A stretch of DNA of 5,490 nucleotides from Deltaproteobacteria bacterium (GCA_016874875.1 VGTA01000270.1:1-5490), one strand, 5' to 3'. Positions 1 through 5,490 are shown, counted from the first letter of the stretch. The notes: a model not told the origin generated them from the sequence alone. Program-made: numbers and translations.

Positions 1-1030
1 CGCGGGCACCACGCCCGGCGGCGCCACGCCCGGCGGCGCCACGCCCGGCGGCGCCACGCCCGGCGGCGCCACGCCCGGCGGCGCCACGCCCGGCGGCGCC
101 ACCCCCGGCGGCGCCACCCCCGGCGGCGCCACCCCCGGCGGCGTTGACGGCGGCGCCATGACCGGCGGCACCACGCCCCCCGTCGAGGAGCGCGTGGGCC
201 TCGGCGACACCGCGGCGCTCGGCTGCAGCGGCGCCTACTGCCCCTCGGCGCGCCTCACCGGCCTCACGATCCCCGCCGACGCCGCCGCCGCCACCGCGGG
301 CGGCTGCCGCCTCGCCGGCTCCACCAACGGCACCGCCCTCGGCGGCCTCCTCGCCCTCACCGGCGGCGTGGACACCAACTCGTTCGTGCAGCCCGACGAG
401 AACGGCGAGATCAGCCTCGTCCTCATCAACCAGCTCAAGGGCTGGGACGCGGGCCTGACGGGGAACGCCGCGGGCGAGCTCCTCGCCAACTTCTACACCG
501 GCGCGCGGGCGGCGGGCGGCGCGTTTGAGATCGACCCCGTGTCGCTCCAGGATGACGGCACGCCCTACATCAGCTTCCCCGGCACCACCGTGACCGACGG
601 GCTCCTCCGCACCCCCACCTCGACCTTCACGGTGAATCTGCCCATCCTCGACGGCGTGGACCTCGCCGTGCGCCTCGACCAGGCGAAGCTCGAGGGTGAC
701 GTGAGCGTGGACATGACCGGCTTCAACCTCGGCGCGGGCGTGCTCGGCGGCTACCTCACCAAGGACGGCGTGATGGAGCTCATCCAGGGCCTCATCTCCG
801 CCTGCACCTCGCCCATGCCCCCCGCCGCCCTCTCGTCGGTCTGCCCCATCCTCGGCACCGACGCCAACGCGGCGTTCGGGCTCCTGAGCACCTTCGTGAC
901 GTTCGACACGCTGGTGGAGGAGGGCGCCCCGGCGGCCGGCTGCGCCAACGCGGCTGACTGCAACGCGCTCAGCGTCTGTCTCCTCGTGGAGATGAGCTCG
1001 GTCACCGTGACGGGCGTCGCGACGCCCTGA
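1..1030 (+). CDS. Probable exported surface protein with GGATP-repeat stalk, 5' partial
   Basis: The frame is open from the left edge (first full codon at position 2) to the TGA at 1028-1030, giving 342 visible residues. The ATG at 158 is internal: the pentapeptide repeats before it are in the same frame. Visible residues 1-60 are a Gly/Ala/Thr/Pro stalk. The rest is a domain with eight cysteines (two near residues 75-80, one shortly after, five in the second half including a C-x6-C-x5-C-like tail), alternating hydrophobic strands and few charges. An even Cys count and a low-complexity stalk fit an exported protein, often a lipoprotein whose signal peptide and lipobox precede the stalk; that part lies outside the window. 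I do not recognise a named family and assign no function. The gene ends 37 bp before a strong terminator and converges with the minus-strand pair, so it is the last gene of its own transcript. Confidence 0.85.
   Translation, partial: AGTTPGGATPGGATPGGATPGGATPGGATPGGATPGGATPGGATPGGVDGGAMTGGTTPPVEERVGLGDTAALGCSGAYCPSARLTGLTIPADAAAATAGGCRLAGSTNGTALGGLLALTGGVDTNSFVQPDENGEISLVLINQLKGWDAGLTGNAAGELLANFYTGARAAGGAFEIDPVSLQDDGTPYISFPGTTVTDGLLRTPTSTFTVNLPILDGVDLAVRLDQAKLEGDVSVDMTGFNLGAGVLGGYLTKDGVMELIQGLISACTSPMPPAALSSVCPILGTDANAAFGLLSTFVTFDTLVEEGAPAAGCANAADCNALSVCLLVEMSSVTVTGVATP
17..136 (+). repeat. 15-bp tandem repeat, 8 units, encoding GGATP
   Basis: There are eight consecutive 15-bp units, each reading ggc-ggc-gcc-acN-ccc and encoding Gly-Gly-Ala-Thr-Pro in frame with the + strand gene. 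The first five units use ACG for Thr and the last three (from 92) use ACC; the other bases are identical. A degenerate unit (AGTTP) precedes the array at 2-16, and decayed versions follow to about 180 (GGVD, GGAM, TGGTTP). The 15-bp period keeps the frame whatever the copy number. The array may continue with further variants left of the window. Confidence 0.97.
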
Positions 1031-1066
1031 TCGATGTGGAGCGCCGCGCGCGCCGCTCGACGCGCG

Positions 1067-1111
1067 GAGGCCCCGCGCCCTCGGCTGGGGGGCGCGGGGC
1101 CTCGTCGTTTT
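1067..1111 (+). terminator. Rho-independent-type terminator of the + strand gene
   Basis: A perfect 14-bp inverted repeat (1067-1080 with 1090-1103) encloses a 9-base loop. It is almost all G-C pairs and is followed after four bases by TTTT at 1108-1111. It lies 37 bp after the TGA of the + strand gene. On the minus strand the same stem has no T-tract after it, so it would terminate the convergent pair less efficiently, although the stem itself may still slow readthrough. Confidence 0.75.
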
Positions 1112-1138
1112 CGAGGGGCGGCGAGCGGGTGCGGCGCC

Positions 1139-1160
1139 CAGCGCCGGTTCAGCGCCGGTT
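1139..1160. repeat. Two perfect 11-bp tandem direct repeats at the end of the glycosyltransferase gene
   Basis: The unit cagcgccggtt occurs at 1139-1149 and again at 1150-1160; the second copy runs into the TAA stop codon of the minus-strand glycosyltransferase (1159-1161). The first copy also supplies one arm of a small stem-loop (1132-1137 with 1141-1146, loop of three). It is either a recent duplication or part of a 3' untranslated structure; two copies are too few to assign a role. Confidence 0.6.
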
Positions 1161-3468
1161 ACGGGCGCTCATCGAGCGCCCGCTGCCAGCGCACATCATC
1201 CACCCACAGCCCCGCCCCCACCTCCTCATCCGCCACGCGGAGGGTGAAGGGGGCGAGGGCGCCGGGGGGGGGCCAGAGCGTGAGGCGGTGAGGAGTCGGC
1301 GCGTGGGGGTGGGCGCGCGCCACCATCCGCCCACGCGCGTCGCGCAGCTCCACCGTCAGCCCGGGCGGCGCGCCCGGGGCGGGGCGGGGGTCGCCCACGG
1401 CGGCGGCGAGGAGGGTGAGGGCGGCGGGCGGCGCGGGCGGCGCGGCGAGCGAGGCGCTCAGCGCCCCCCGCGCCCGCAGCCCCCCCGCCTCCCCCGCGCT
1501 GCTCGCCGCGTAGTCCCCCTCGCGCCCGGGCGCGCTGAGGCGCCGCGGCCCCTCGCCGAACGCCGCCCCCTCCGCGCGCCAGCCGAGCGCCGCCCAGGGG
1601 GGCGCGGCGAGGGGCGCGCCCCCCGCCCCGAGGGGGGGCTCGAGGTTGGCGCTCACCCGCGCCCCGCCCGCCCCCGCTAGCCAGCGCGCCCCCTGCGCGT
1701 AGCGCGGCAGCCACAGCGCCTCCGGGCGCGTGAGGAAGCCCGTCTTGGCGCGCAGCGCGCCGCGCGAGCGGTAGAGCAGCCGCTCCGCCTCAAAGTACCC
1801 GCCCTCGAGCCACGGCGCGCGCGCCTGCTCCACGGTGAGGGCGGCGCGCCAGGCGGCGGGGGCGGCGGGGGCGGCGGGGGCGGCGGGGGCGGCGGGGGCG
1901 GCGGGGGCGTCGGGGCGGGGCAGCGCGGCGGCGAGGGCGAGGCGGGCGGCGCCGCGCTGCACCCCGCCGCGGTACGCCACGTCCTGAATCCCCATCTGGT
2001 GCGTGTGCACGGGCCCGCGCCCCTCTTGGAGGTTGAGGAGGGGGGCGCCGGGGGCGAAAATCGGCCCCTCCACCGCCGCGAGGCGCGCGCGCAGCGCCTT
2101 GAGGGCGCGCAGGTCCTCCGCGCCGGGCACCTGCGCGGCGGGGCTGTAGAGCCACGCCCCCCACTGCGCCCACACCGCGGCGAGGAGCAGGAGCGGCAGG
2201 CGCCCCCCCCCCGCCCCCCACAGGTCGCGCAGCATCAACGGCGCGCACAGCGACACCCCCAGCGCCAGCGGCATAAAGCAGTTGGAGTACGCCCACTGCG
2301 TGCTGTGGTTGAGCCCGCTCGCCCCCGCGCCCGCCACAAAGATCCACAGCCAGTAGCCGCTCATGCGGTCGCCGCTCATGCCGAGCGCGGGGCGCGGCGC
2401 GCGCCAGCGGTGCAGGGCGACGAGCCCCCCGATGAGCGCCGGCGGCGCCAAGAGCGCCGCCCGCCCCCACAGCCCCTCGTACCACAGCTCGCGGTAGTAC
2501 ATGTGCGGCTCGTAGTCGAGGGTGAGCGCGCGCTGCACATAGGCGTAGAGCCACACCCCCACGAGCGCCCGCGGCGGCCACCGCAGGGGGCTGGCGTGGC
2601 TGAACCACAGCAGCGGCACGAGCAGCGTGAGCGGCGCGAGGTAGAGCAGGTCGCGCCAGTACTGCAGCAGGATGTTCTTCCAGTAGAAGAGGTGCCCCTG
2701 GTGCCCCTCAAAGATGTATCCCCAGAAGGCGCCCTCGGTGGCGGCGTTGAGGGCGTGGACGCTGGCGGCGCTGAGGGCCGCCGTGAGCGCCCAGAAGGTG
2801 AGCGCGGGGCGCGGCGCGCGCGTGAGCCAGTAGAGCCCCACCGCGGGATAAAAGACGCTCGCCGTCTGCTTGGTGAGGAAGGCGGCGCACATGAGCGCGG
2901 CGGCGGCGGCGGCGGCGCGGTGCCCGCGCCCAAAGTAGCCGAGGTAGATCACGCCCCCCGTGAGCAGCGCGGCGAGGGCGTCGGGGCGCGCCACGTCATA
3001 AAAAGCGCCCGCGGTGCGAAAGAGCGCCGCGTAGAGCCCCACCCCGAGCAGCGCGTAGGGCCGCGGCGCCTGCCGCCGCAGGGCGCGGTAGATGAGGCCC
3101 ATCAGCGCGAGCGTGGCGGCGAGCGAGACGGCGCGCCCGAGGGTGAAGGAGATGCCCCCCGTGAGCGCGCTCAGCGCGTACACCAGCGCGGGGTAGCCGG
3201 GCGTGTAGAAGAAGGGCACGAAGTCGAGACTCGGCGGCGCGTAGATGGGCCGCCCCTCGGCGAGCCGCGCCGCGTGCGCGAGCATGCCCCCCTCCATCCA
3301 CTCCACCTCGGCGGGGTAGGTGAGGCGCGAGAGCGCGACCCAGAGGAACGAGAGGAGGTAGCCGAGCGCGGGCAGGGCGGCGAGCCAGGCGAGGCGCTCG
3401 CCCCCCTCGCGCCCCGCGCGCCCCGCGCGCCCCTCAGGCCCCGCGCGCTCAGCGGTTGGAGGGCTCAA
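1159..3468 (-). CDS. GT-C superfamily membrane glycosyltransferase with C-terminal beta-rich domain
   Basis: A 769-residue protein with one transmembrane helix at about 26-49 and roughly a dozen more up to about 440. The first external loop carries an acidic motif E54-V-E56-W-M-E59-G-G and then aromatic/proline patches (PIYAPPS, PFFYTPGYP). That is the layout of GT-C glycosyltransferases of the PMT/ArnT kind, which take sugar from a polyprenyl-phosphate donor; the catalytic acid sits in that loop. RPDALAALL (161-169) and FLTKQTA (197-203) are further family-like motifs. Residues 450-515 are soluble, 519-539 are a PAA repeat linker, and about 600-769 look like a beta-sandwich ending in LWVDDVRW. 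The TTG start at 3468 is chosen because GAGGAG lies 10 bases upstream, and the next GTG or ATG would remove the first helix. It overlaps the upstream gene by 20 bp. The acceptor is unknown, and assignment to an exact GT family needs a profile search. Confidence 0.85.
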   Translation of the reverse strand: MSPPTAERAGPEGRAGRAGREGGERLAWLAALPALGYLLSFLWVALSRLTYPAEVEWMEGGMLAHAARLAEGRPIYAPPSLDFVPFFYTPGYPALVYALSALTGGISFTLGRAVSLAATLALMGLIYRALRRQAPRPYALLGVGLYAALFRTAGAFYDVARPDALAALLTGGVIYLGYFGRGHRAAAAAAALMCAAFLTKQTASVFYPAVGLYWLTRAPRPALTFWALTAALSAASVHALNAATEGAFWGYIFEGHQGHLFYWKNILLQYWRDLLYLAPLTLLVPLLWFSHASPLRWPPRALVGVWLYAYVQRALTLDYEPHMYYRELWYEGLWGRAALLAPPALIGGLVALHRWRAPRPALGMSGDRMSGYWLWIFVAGAGASGLNHSTQWAYSNCFMPLALGVSLCAPLMLRDLWGAGGGRLPLLLLAAVWAQWGAWLYSPAAQVPGAEDLRALKALRARLAAVEGPIFAPGAPLLNLQEGRGPVHTHQMGIQDVAYRGGVQRGAARLALAAALPRPDAPAAPAAPAAPAAPAAPAAWRAALTVEQARAPWLEGGYFEAERLLYRSRGALRAKTGFLTRPEALWLPRYAQGARWLAGAGGARVSANLEPPLGAGGAPLAAPPWAALGWRAEGAAFGEGPRRLSAPGREGDYAASSAGEAGGLRARGALSASLAAPPAPPAALTLLAAAVGDPRPAPGAPPGLTVELRDARGRMVARAHPHAPTPHRLTLWPPPGALAPFTLRVADEEVGAGLWVDDVRWQRALDERP
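1163..1181 (-). other. 8-bp stem-loop over the last codons of the glycosyltransferase gene
   Basis: Bases 1163-1170 are the exact inverse complement of 1174-1181, with a three-base loop. The structure lies over the last sense codons just before the TAA. No T-tract follows on the minus strand, so it is not a classical terminator. With the stem-loop at 1132-1146 it could act as a 3' end stabiliser for the minus-strand transcript, but in DNA this GC-rich short palindromes also arise by chance. Confidence 0.35.
1264..1272 (-). repeat. Nine-base G/C homopolymer inside the glycosyltransferase gene
   Basis: Nine G on the + strand, read as three CCC codons (Pro733-Pro735) in the minus-strand gene, in the C-terminal beta-rich domain. 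The frame is intact through it. A one-base slip would alter only the last 35 or so residues. Confidence 0.9.
1852..1914 (-). repeat. 9-bp tandem repeat, 6 perfect units plus a variant, encoding PAA
   Basis: Six identical ggcggcggg units run from 1852 to 1905, and a seventh with one change (ggcgtcggg, giving Asp) occupies 1906-1914. In the minus-strand glycosyltransferase they read Pro-Asp-Ala followed by six Pro-Ala-Ala, residues 519-539. Pro/Ala runs are typical extended linkers; this one sits between the soluble segment after the membrane domain and the C-terminal portion. Unit number can change without shifting the frame. Confidence 0.95.
2203..2212 (-). repeat. Ten-base C/G homopolymer inside the glycosyltransferase gene
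   Basis: Ten C on the + strand, read as G420-G422 plus the last base of the Ala419 codon on the minus strand, in a short loop between two late membrane helices. A slip here would remove the last helix and the whole C-terminal part. In this sequence the frame is intact. Confidence 0.9.
2898..2917 (-). repeat. CGG triplet run encoding seven alanines
   Basis: Six consecutive CGG triplets and a partial seventh. In the glycosyltransferase they encode Ala185-Ala191 at the start of a membrane helix. It is a simple-sequence run in frame, with no sign of a separate function. Confidence 0.85.
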
Positions 3469-5490
3469 TGGGCGTGATCTCCTCGCCCAAGAAGCGCATC
3501 AGACGACGCTTGAGGCGCTCAAAGGCGGGGCGGGCGCTCTCCACGCGGTCCACCTCCTCGGCGGGGTCCTTGGAGAGGTCATAGAGCTTAAAGCGCCCAA
3601 AGTCGCGGCTGTAGTGCAGCTTCCAGGGCCACTCCACGAGGGCGTTGCGCGCGCTGTGGGTGCTGTCGGCGAGCATCTCCATCACCACGGGGTGGTGCTC
3701 GGCGTCGCCCTGCGCGGCGAACTTGAGGAGCGAGGCGCCGCGCGGCTCTGGGGGCGAGGGCGCCACCCCGGCGAGCTCTAGGACGGTGGGGGTGACGTCG
3801 ATGAGCGACACGGGCGTGCTCACCCTGCGCGGCGGCAGCCCCGGCCCCACGATCAGGAGCGGCACGCGCACCTGCTCGTTGTAGAGGCTCTGCCCGTGGT
3901 GCTTGCCGCCGTGCTCCCCAAAGCCCTCGCCGTGGTCGCTGTGGAGGATGATGTAGGTGCTCTTGGCGAGGGGCGAGAGCTCAAAGCTCCTAAAGAAGCG
4001 CTCGAGCTGCGCGTCGGTGTAGCGGATCTCGGCGTCGTAGAGGTCCACGTCGCGCTTGCCGAAATTGTACTCAGCGTGCTCGCGGTAGATGGCGTGGGGG
4101 TCAAAGTAGTGGAGCCACAAGAAGAACGGCTGCTCGCTCCCCGAGAGCGCCCACTGGTCCGACCAGCGAATCGCCTCGTCGGTGACCATGTGCCCCGTCT
4201 TGTGGTAGGCGGGCTTCTGCTGCTCGCCCTCGTACTGCGCGCGGAGGCGGTCGAGGATCGAGAAGTTCCACTCGCGGAAGCCCTGGTGGAGGCCATAGCT
4301 CGGGTTAAAGTAGTTGTGCGACGGCACGCCCACGGTGTGGTAGCCGGCGGCGGTGAGGCGCTCGGCGAGGGTGACGTTGTCGGCGTAGACCTTGGCCCAG
4401 TCGGCGGCGGAGCGCGACAGCTCTGAGCAGTAACGCCCGGTGAAGACGGCGGGCATGGAGATGCGCGTCTGCGCGCCCGTGGCGAACGTCCACTCGAAAT
4501 TGAGCCCCCGCAGCGACAGCTCGTCGAGGAAGGGCGACGTCTTGCGCTGGTAGCCGAGGAAGTGCAGGTGGTCGGCGCGCAGCGTGTCGATGGAGATGAG
4601 GATGATGTTGGGGCGCGCGGGGCGCGCGGGCGCGCTCGCGCTCAGGGCGACCGCCGCCCGCCCCGGGCGCGCGCTGGGGGGGGCTTGCAGGGCGGGCGGC
4701 GGGAGCGCGTCGCCCTCGTGGCAGTCCTCGTCCACCCCGTTGAGCGGCACGTCCTTGGCGCCTGGGTAGATGCGCGGGTTGGAGTCGTCGCAGTCCGCGC
4801 CGCCGAGCTTGCCCGCCACGCCGTCGCCGTCGCGGTCAAAGAGCGGGCGGAGCGCCTCGAGGAGGGCGCTGCTCATGAGCGTGTGGTCGAGGAGGGAGCG
4901 CTTGACCACCTCGCTGCGATTCATCTCGTCGCTGAGGTCGATCAGCCCCGCCCCTGACACGACGGTGAGCGCCACGGCAGCGCGCAGGAGCAGGGCGTCG
5001 AGCGCGGCGCGACTCGGCAGGAGCAGGCTCAGCGCCACGGCGAGCGCGCCCACAGCGGGGGCGACGAGGAGCCCCGCCACCGGCCACGACAGCAGCGTGT
5101 CGAGCACCCCGCTGGGGAGCAGCAGCGCGGCCACCGCCAGCGGCGCGCACATGATGAGGAGCGCGTAGCCGAGGATGGCGGGGCGCCCCGAGGCGAGGTC
5201 GAGGCGCACGAGCAGCGCGCGCGCCACGTGCCACAGGTACGCTGCCAGCGTGCCGCAGGGCACGAGCCAGAAGTAGGCGCCGAGGGCGCGGTTGGTGGTG
5301 TTGTCGGCGGCGAAGCGCGACACGGCGAGGGTGAGCAGGATGGCGAACGCCCCCACCCCCACCGGCAGCGCCGCCCAGGCGGCGCGCTGGACGGCGGGCG
5401 CCTCCGCCGCCCCGCGCTCGCCCCACGCCTTGAGGCGCAGCGCGAGGTCGAGGGTGAGGCCGAGGCCGCAGAGCAGGAGCGCCAGCGGCG
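3449..5490 (-). CDS. Membrane-anchored sulfatase-like/phosphotransferase-like enzyme with MopE-type metal motif, 5' partial
   Basis: The frame is open from the TGA at 3451-3449 to the right edge, 679 visible residues. The GTG at 5362 is not taken as the start because the 42 codons before it encode another membrane helix and a positive loop. Numbering from that GTG: helices at about 2-17, 28-48, 62-82, 86-113 and 125-142; a MopE-type motif at 176-218; a Pro/Ala linker at 219-250; then an alkaline-phosphatase-superfamily domain from 252. This holds SIDTLRADH (D259), FLWLHYFDPH (414-423), HSDHGEGFGEHG (D476, H477) and KHH (487-489), typical sulfatase-like metal ligands. The nucleophile position is Thr299 in T-R-I-S-M-P, so it is not a formylglycine sulfatase (those need Cys or Ser). 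By charge distribution the domain lies in the periplasm. A phosphoethanolamine or phosphoglycerol transferase-like or phosphodiesterase role fits best. It is co-transcribed with the downstream glycosyltransferase. Confidence 0.88.
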   Translation of the reverse strand, partial: PLALLLCGLGLTLDLALRLKAWGERGAAEAPAVQRAAWAALPVGVGAFAILLTLAVSRFAADNTTNRALGAYFWLVPCGTLAAYLWHVARALLVRLDLASGRPAILGYALLIMCAPLAVAALLLPSGVLDTLLSWPVAGLLVAPAVGALAVALSLLLPSRAALDALLLRAAVALTVVSGAGLIDLSDEMNRSEVVKRSLLDHTLMSSALLEALRPLFDRDGDGVAGKLGGADCDDSNPRIYPGAKDVPLNGVDEDCHEGDALPPPALQAPPSARPGRAAVALSASAPARPARPNIILISIDTLRADHLHFLGYQRKTSPFLDELSLRGLNFEWTFATGAQTRISMPAVFTGRYCSELSRSAADWAKVYADNVTLAERLTAAGYHTVGVPSHNYFNPSYGLHQGFREWNFSILDRLRAQYEGEQQKPAYHKTGHMVTDEAIRWSDQWALSGSEQPFFLWLHYFDPHAIYREHAEYNFGKRDVDLYDAEIRYTDAQLERFFRSFELSPLAKSTYIILHSDHGEGFGEHGGKHHGQSLYNEQVRVPLLIVGPGLPPRRVSTPVSLIDVTPTVLELAGVAPSPPEPRGASLLKFAAQGDAEHHPVVMEMLADSTHSARNALVEWPWKLHYSRDFGRFKLYDLSKDPAEEVDRVESARPAFERLKRRLMRFLGEEITPIEPSNR
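3479..3484 (-). promoter_or_regulatory. Shine-Dalgarno GAGGAG for the TTG-started glycosyltransferase
   Basis: GAGGAG on the minus strand, 10 bases before the TTG at 3468-3466. It lies inside the coding sequence of the upstream gene, where it doubles as the two Glu codons of the Gly-Glu-Glu-Ile stretch. It decides the start: no ATG or GTG lies nearby in frame, and the upstream gene's TGA (3451-3449) falls just past this start, which favours translational coupling. Confidence 0.6.
4709..4837 (-). other. MopE-type putative metal-binding motif
   Basis: Residues 176-218 (counted from the GTG at 5362) start with DRDGDG, continue with GGADCDDSNPRIYPGA and end with NGVDEDCHEGD. This is the acidic, two-Cys pattern of the putative metal-binding motif named after MopE of Methylococcus (PF11617 type). 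Asp residues in the D-x-D-x-D spacing are suited to binding calcium or a similar cation, and the two Cys could form a disulfide. It sits right after the last membrane helix, before the catalytic domain, hence probably on the outer face of the inner membrane. Confidence 0.85.

Noticed and set aside
1..157. CRISPR array
   Set aside because: Units are 15 bp, directly abutting with no spacers, and keep a protein frame.
158..160. ATG as the start of the + strand gene
   Set aside because: The frame is open to the left edge and the GGATP repeats are in that same frame, so this Met is internal to the stalk.
1034..1680. Small + strand open frames just after the terminator
   Set aside because: They are Arg/Gly/Pro-rich shadows of the glycosyltransferase's 3' end and lack a plausible ribosome binding site or fold.
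3412..3447. Repeated ccccgcgcg motif as a regulatory element
   Set aside because: It encodes Arg-Ala-Gly repeats in the cytosolic N-terminus of the glycosyltransferase, in frame, and needs no other explanation.
1999..3477. Long open frame on the + strand (492 codons) opposite the glycosyltransferase
   Set aside because: Its product is an Arg/Glu/Pro/His-rich string with no fold-like pattern, while the opposite strand encodes coherent membrane helices. Long antisense frames are expected in DNA this GC-rich because stop codons are rare.
4440..4480. Formylglycine sulfatase active site
   Set aside because: The C/S-x-P-x-R motif is absent; Thr occupies the aligned position, so sulfatase activity by the standard cofactor is not supported.
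1..5490. tRNA, rRNA, insertion sequence or prophage remains
   Set aside because: I see no cloverleaf, no terminal inverted repeats with a transposase, and no composition break; all but about 130 bp is accounted for by the three genes.

Overview
This is very GC-rich bacterial DNA (by eye about three quarters G+C) with GC-saturated third codon positions. It carries three protein genes and no RNA gene, insertion sequence or CRISPR array that I can see. The gene style points to a delta-proteobacterial relative such as Myxococcota or Bradymonadota: a secreted protein on a Gly-rich repeat stalk, a MopE-type metal-binding motif inside a membrane-bound sulfatase-like enzyme, and a long GT-C sugar transferase. 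That placement is inference from style, not from a marker gene.

Layout. Positions 1-1030 (+) hold the 3' part of a gene for a probably exported protein. It opens with eight GGATP pentapeptide repeats and ends in a Cys-containing domain of unknown function. Positions 1031-1158 are the only intergenic gap and carry a strong stem-loop terminator with a short T-tract for the + strand gene. Two genes converge on it from the right. At 1159-3468 (-) is a complete GT-C-fold membrane glycosyltransferase with a Pro/Ala repeat linker and a beta-rich C-terminal domain. At 3449-5490 (-) is a multi-pass membrane protein with a periplasmic alkaline-phosphatase-superfamily (sulfatase-like) domain. It runs off the right edge: the reading frame stays open and membrane-like to the last base, so the GTG at 5362 is not its real start.

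The two minus-strand genes overlap by 20 bp. The downstream gene starts at a TTG preceded by a GAGGAG ribosome binding site inside the upstream gene, so they are almost certainly co-transcribed and probably translationally coupled. A GT-C glycosyltransferase paired with a membrane-anchored transferase or hydrolase that has Thr, not Cys or Ser, at the nucleophile position suggests a small cell-envelope glycan or lipid modification module. The analogy is the ArnT/EptA pair of enzyme types; the actual substrate cannot be read from the sequence. All three genes encode repeats, linkers or long G/C runs that are prone to slippage.
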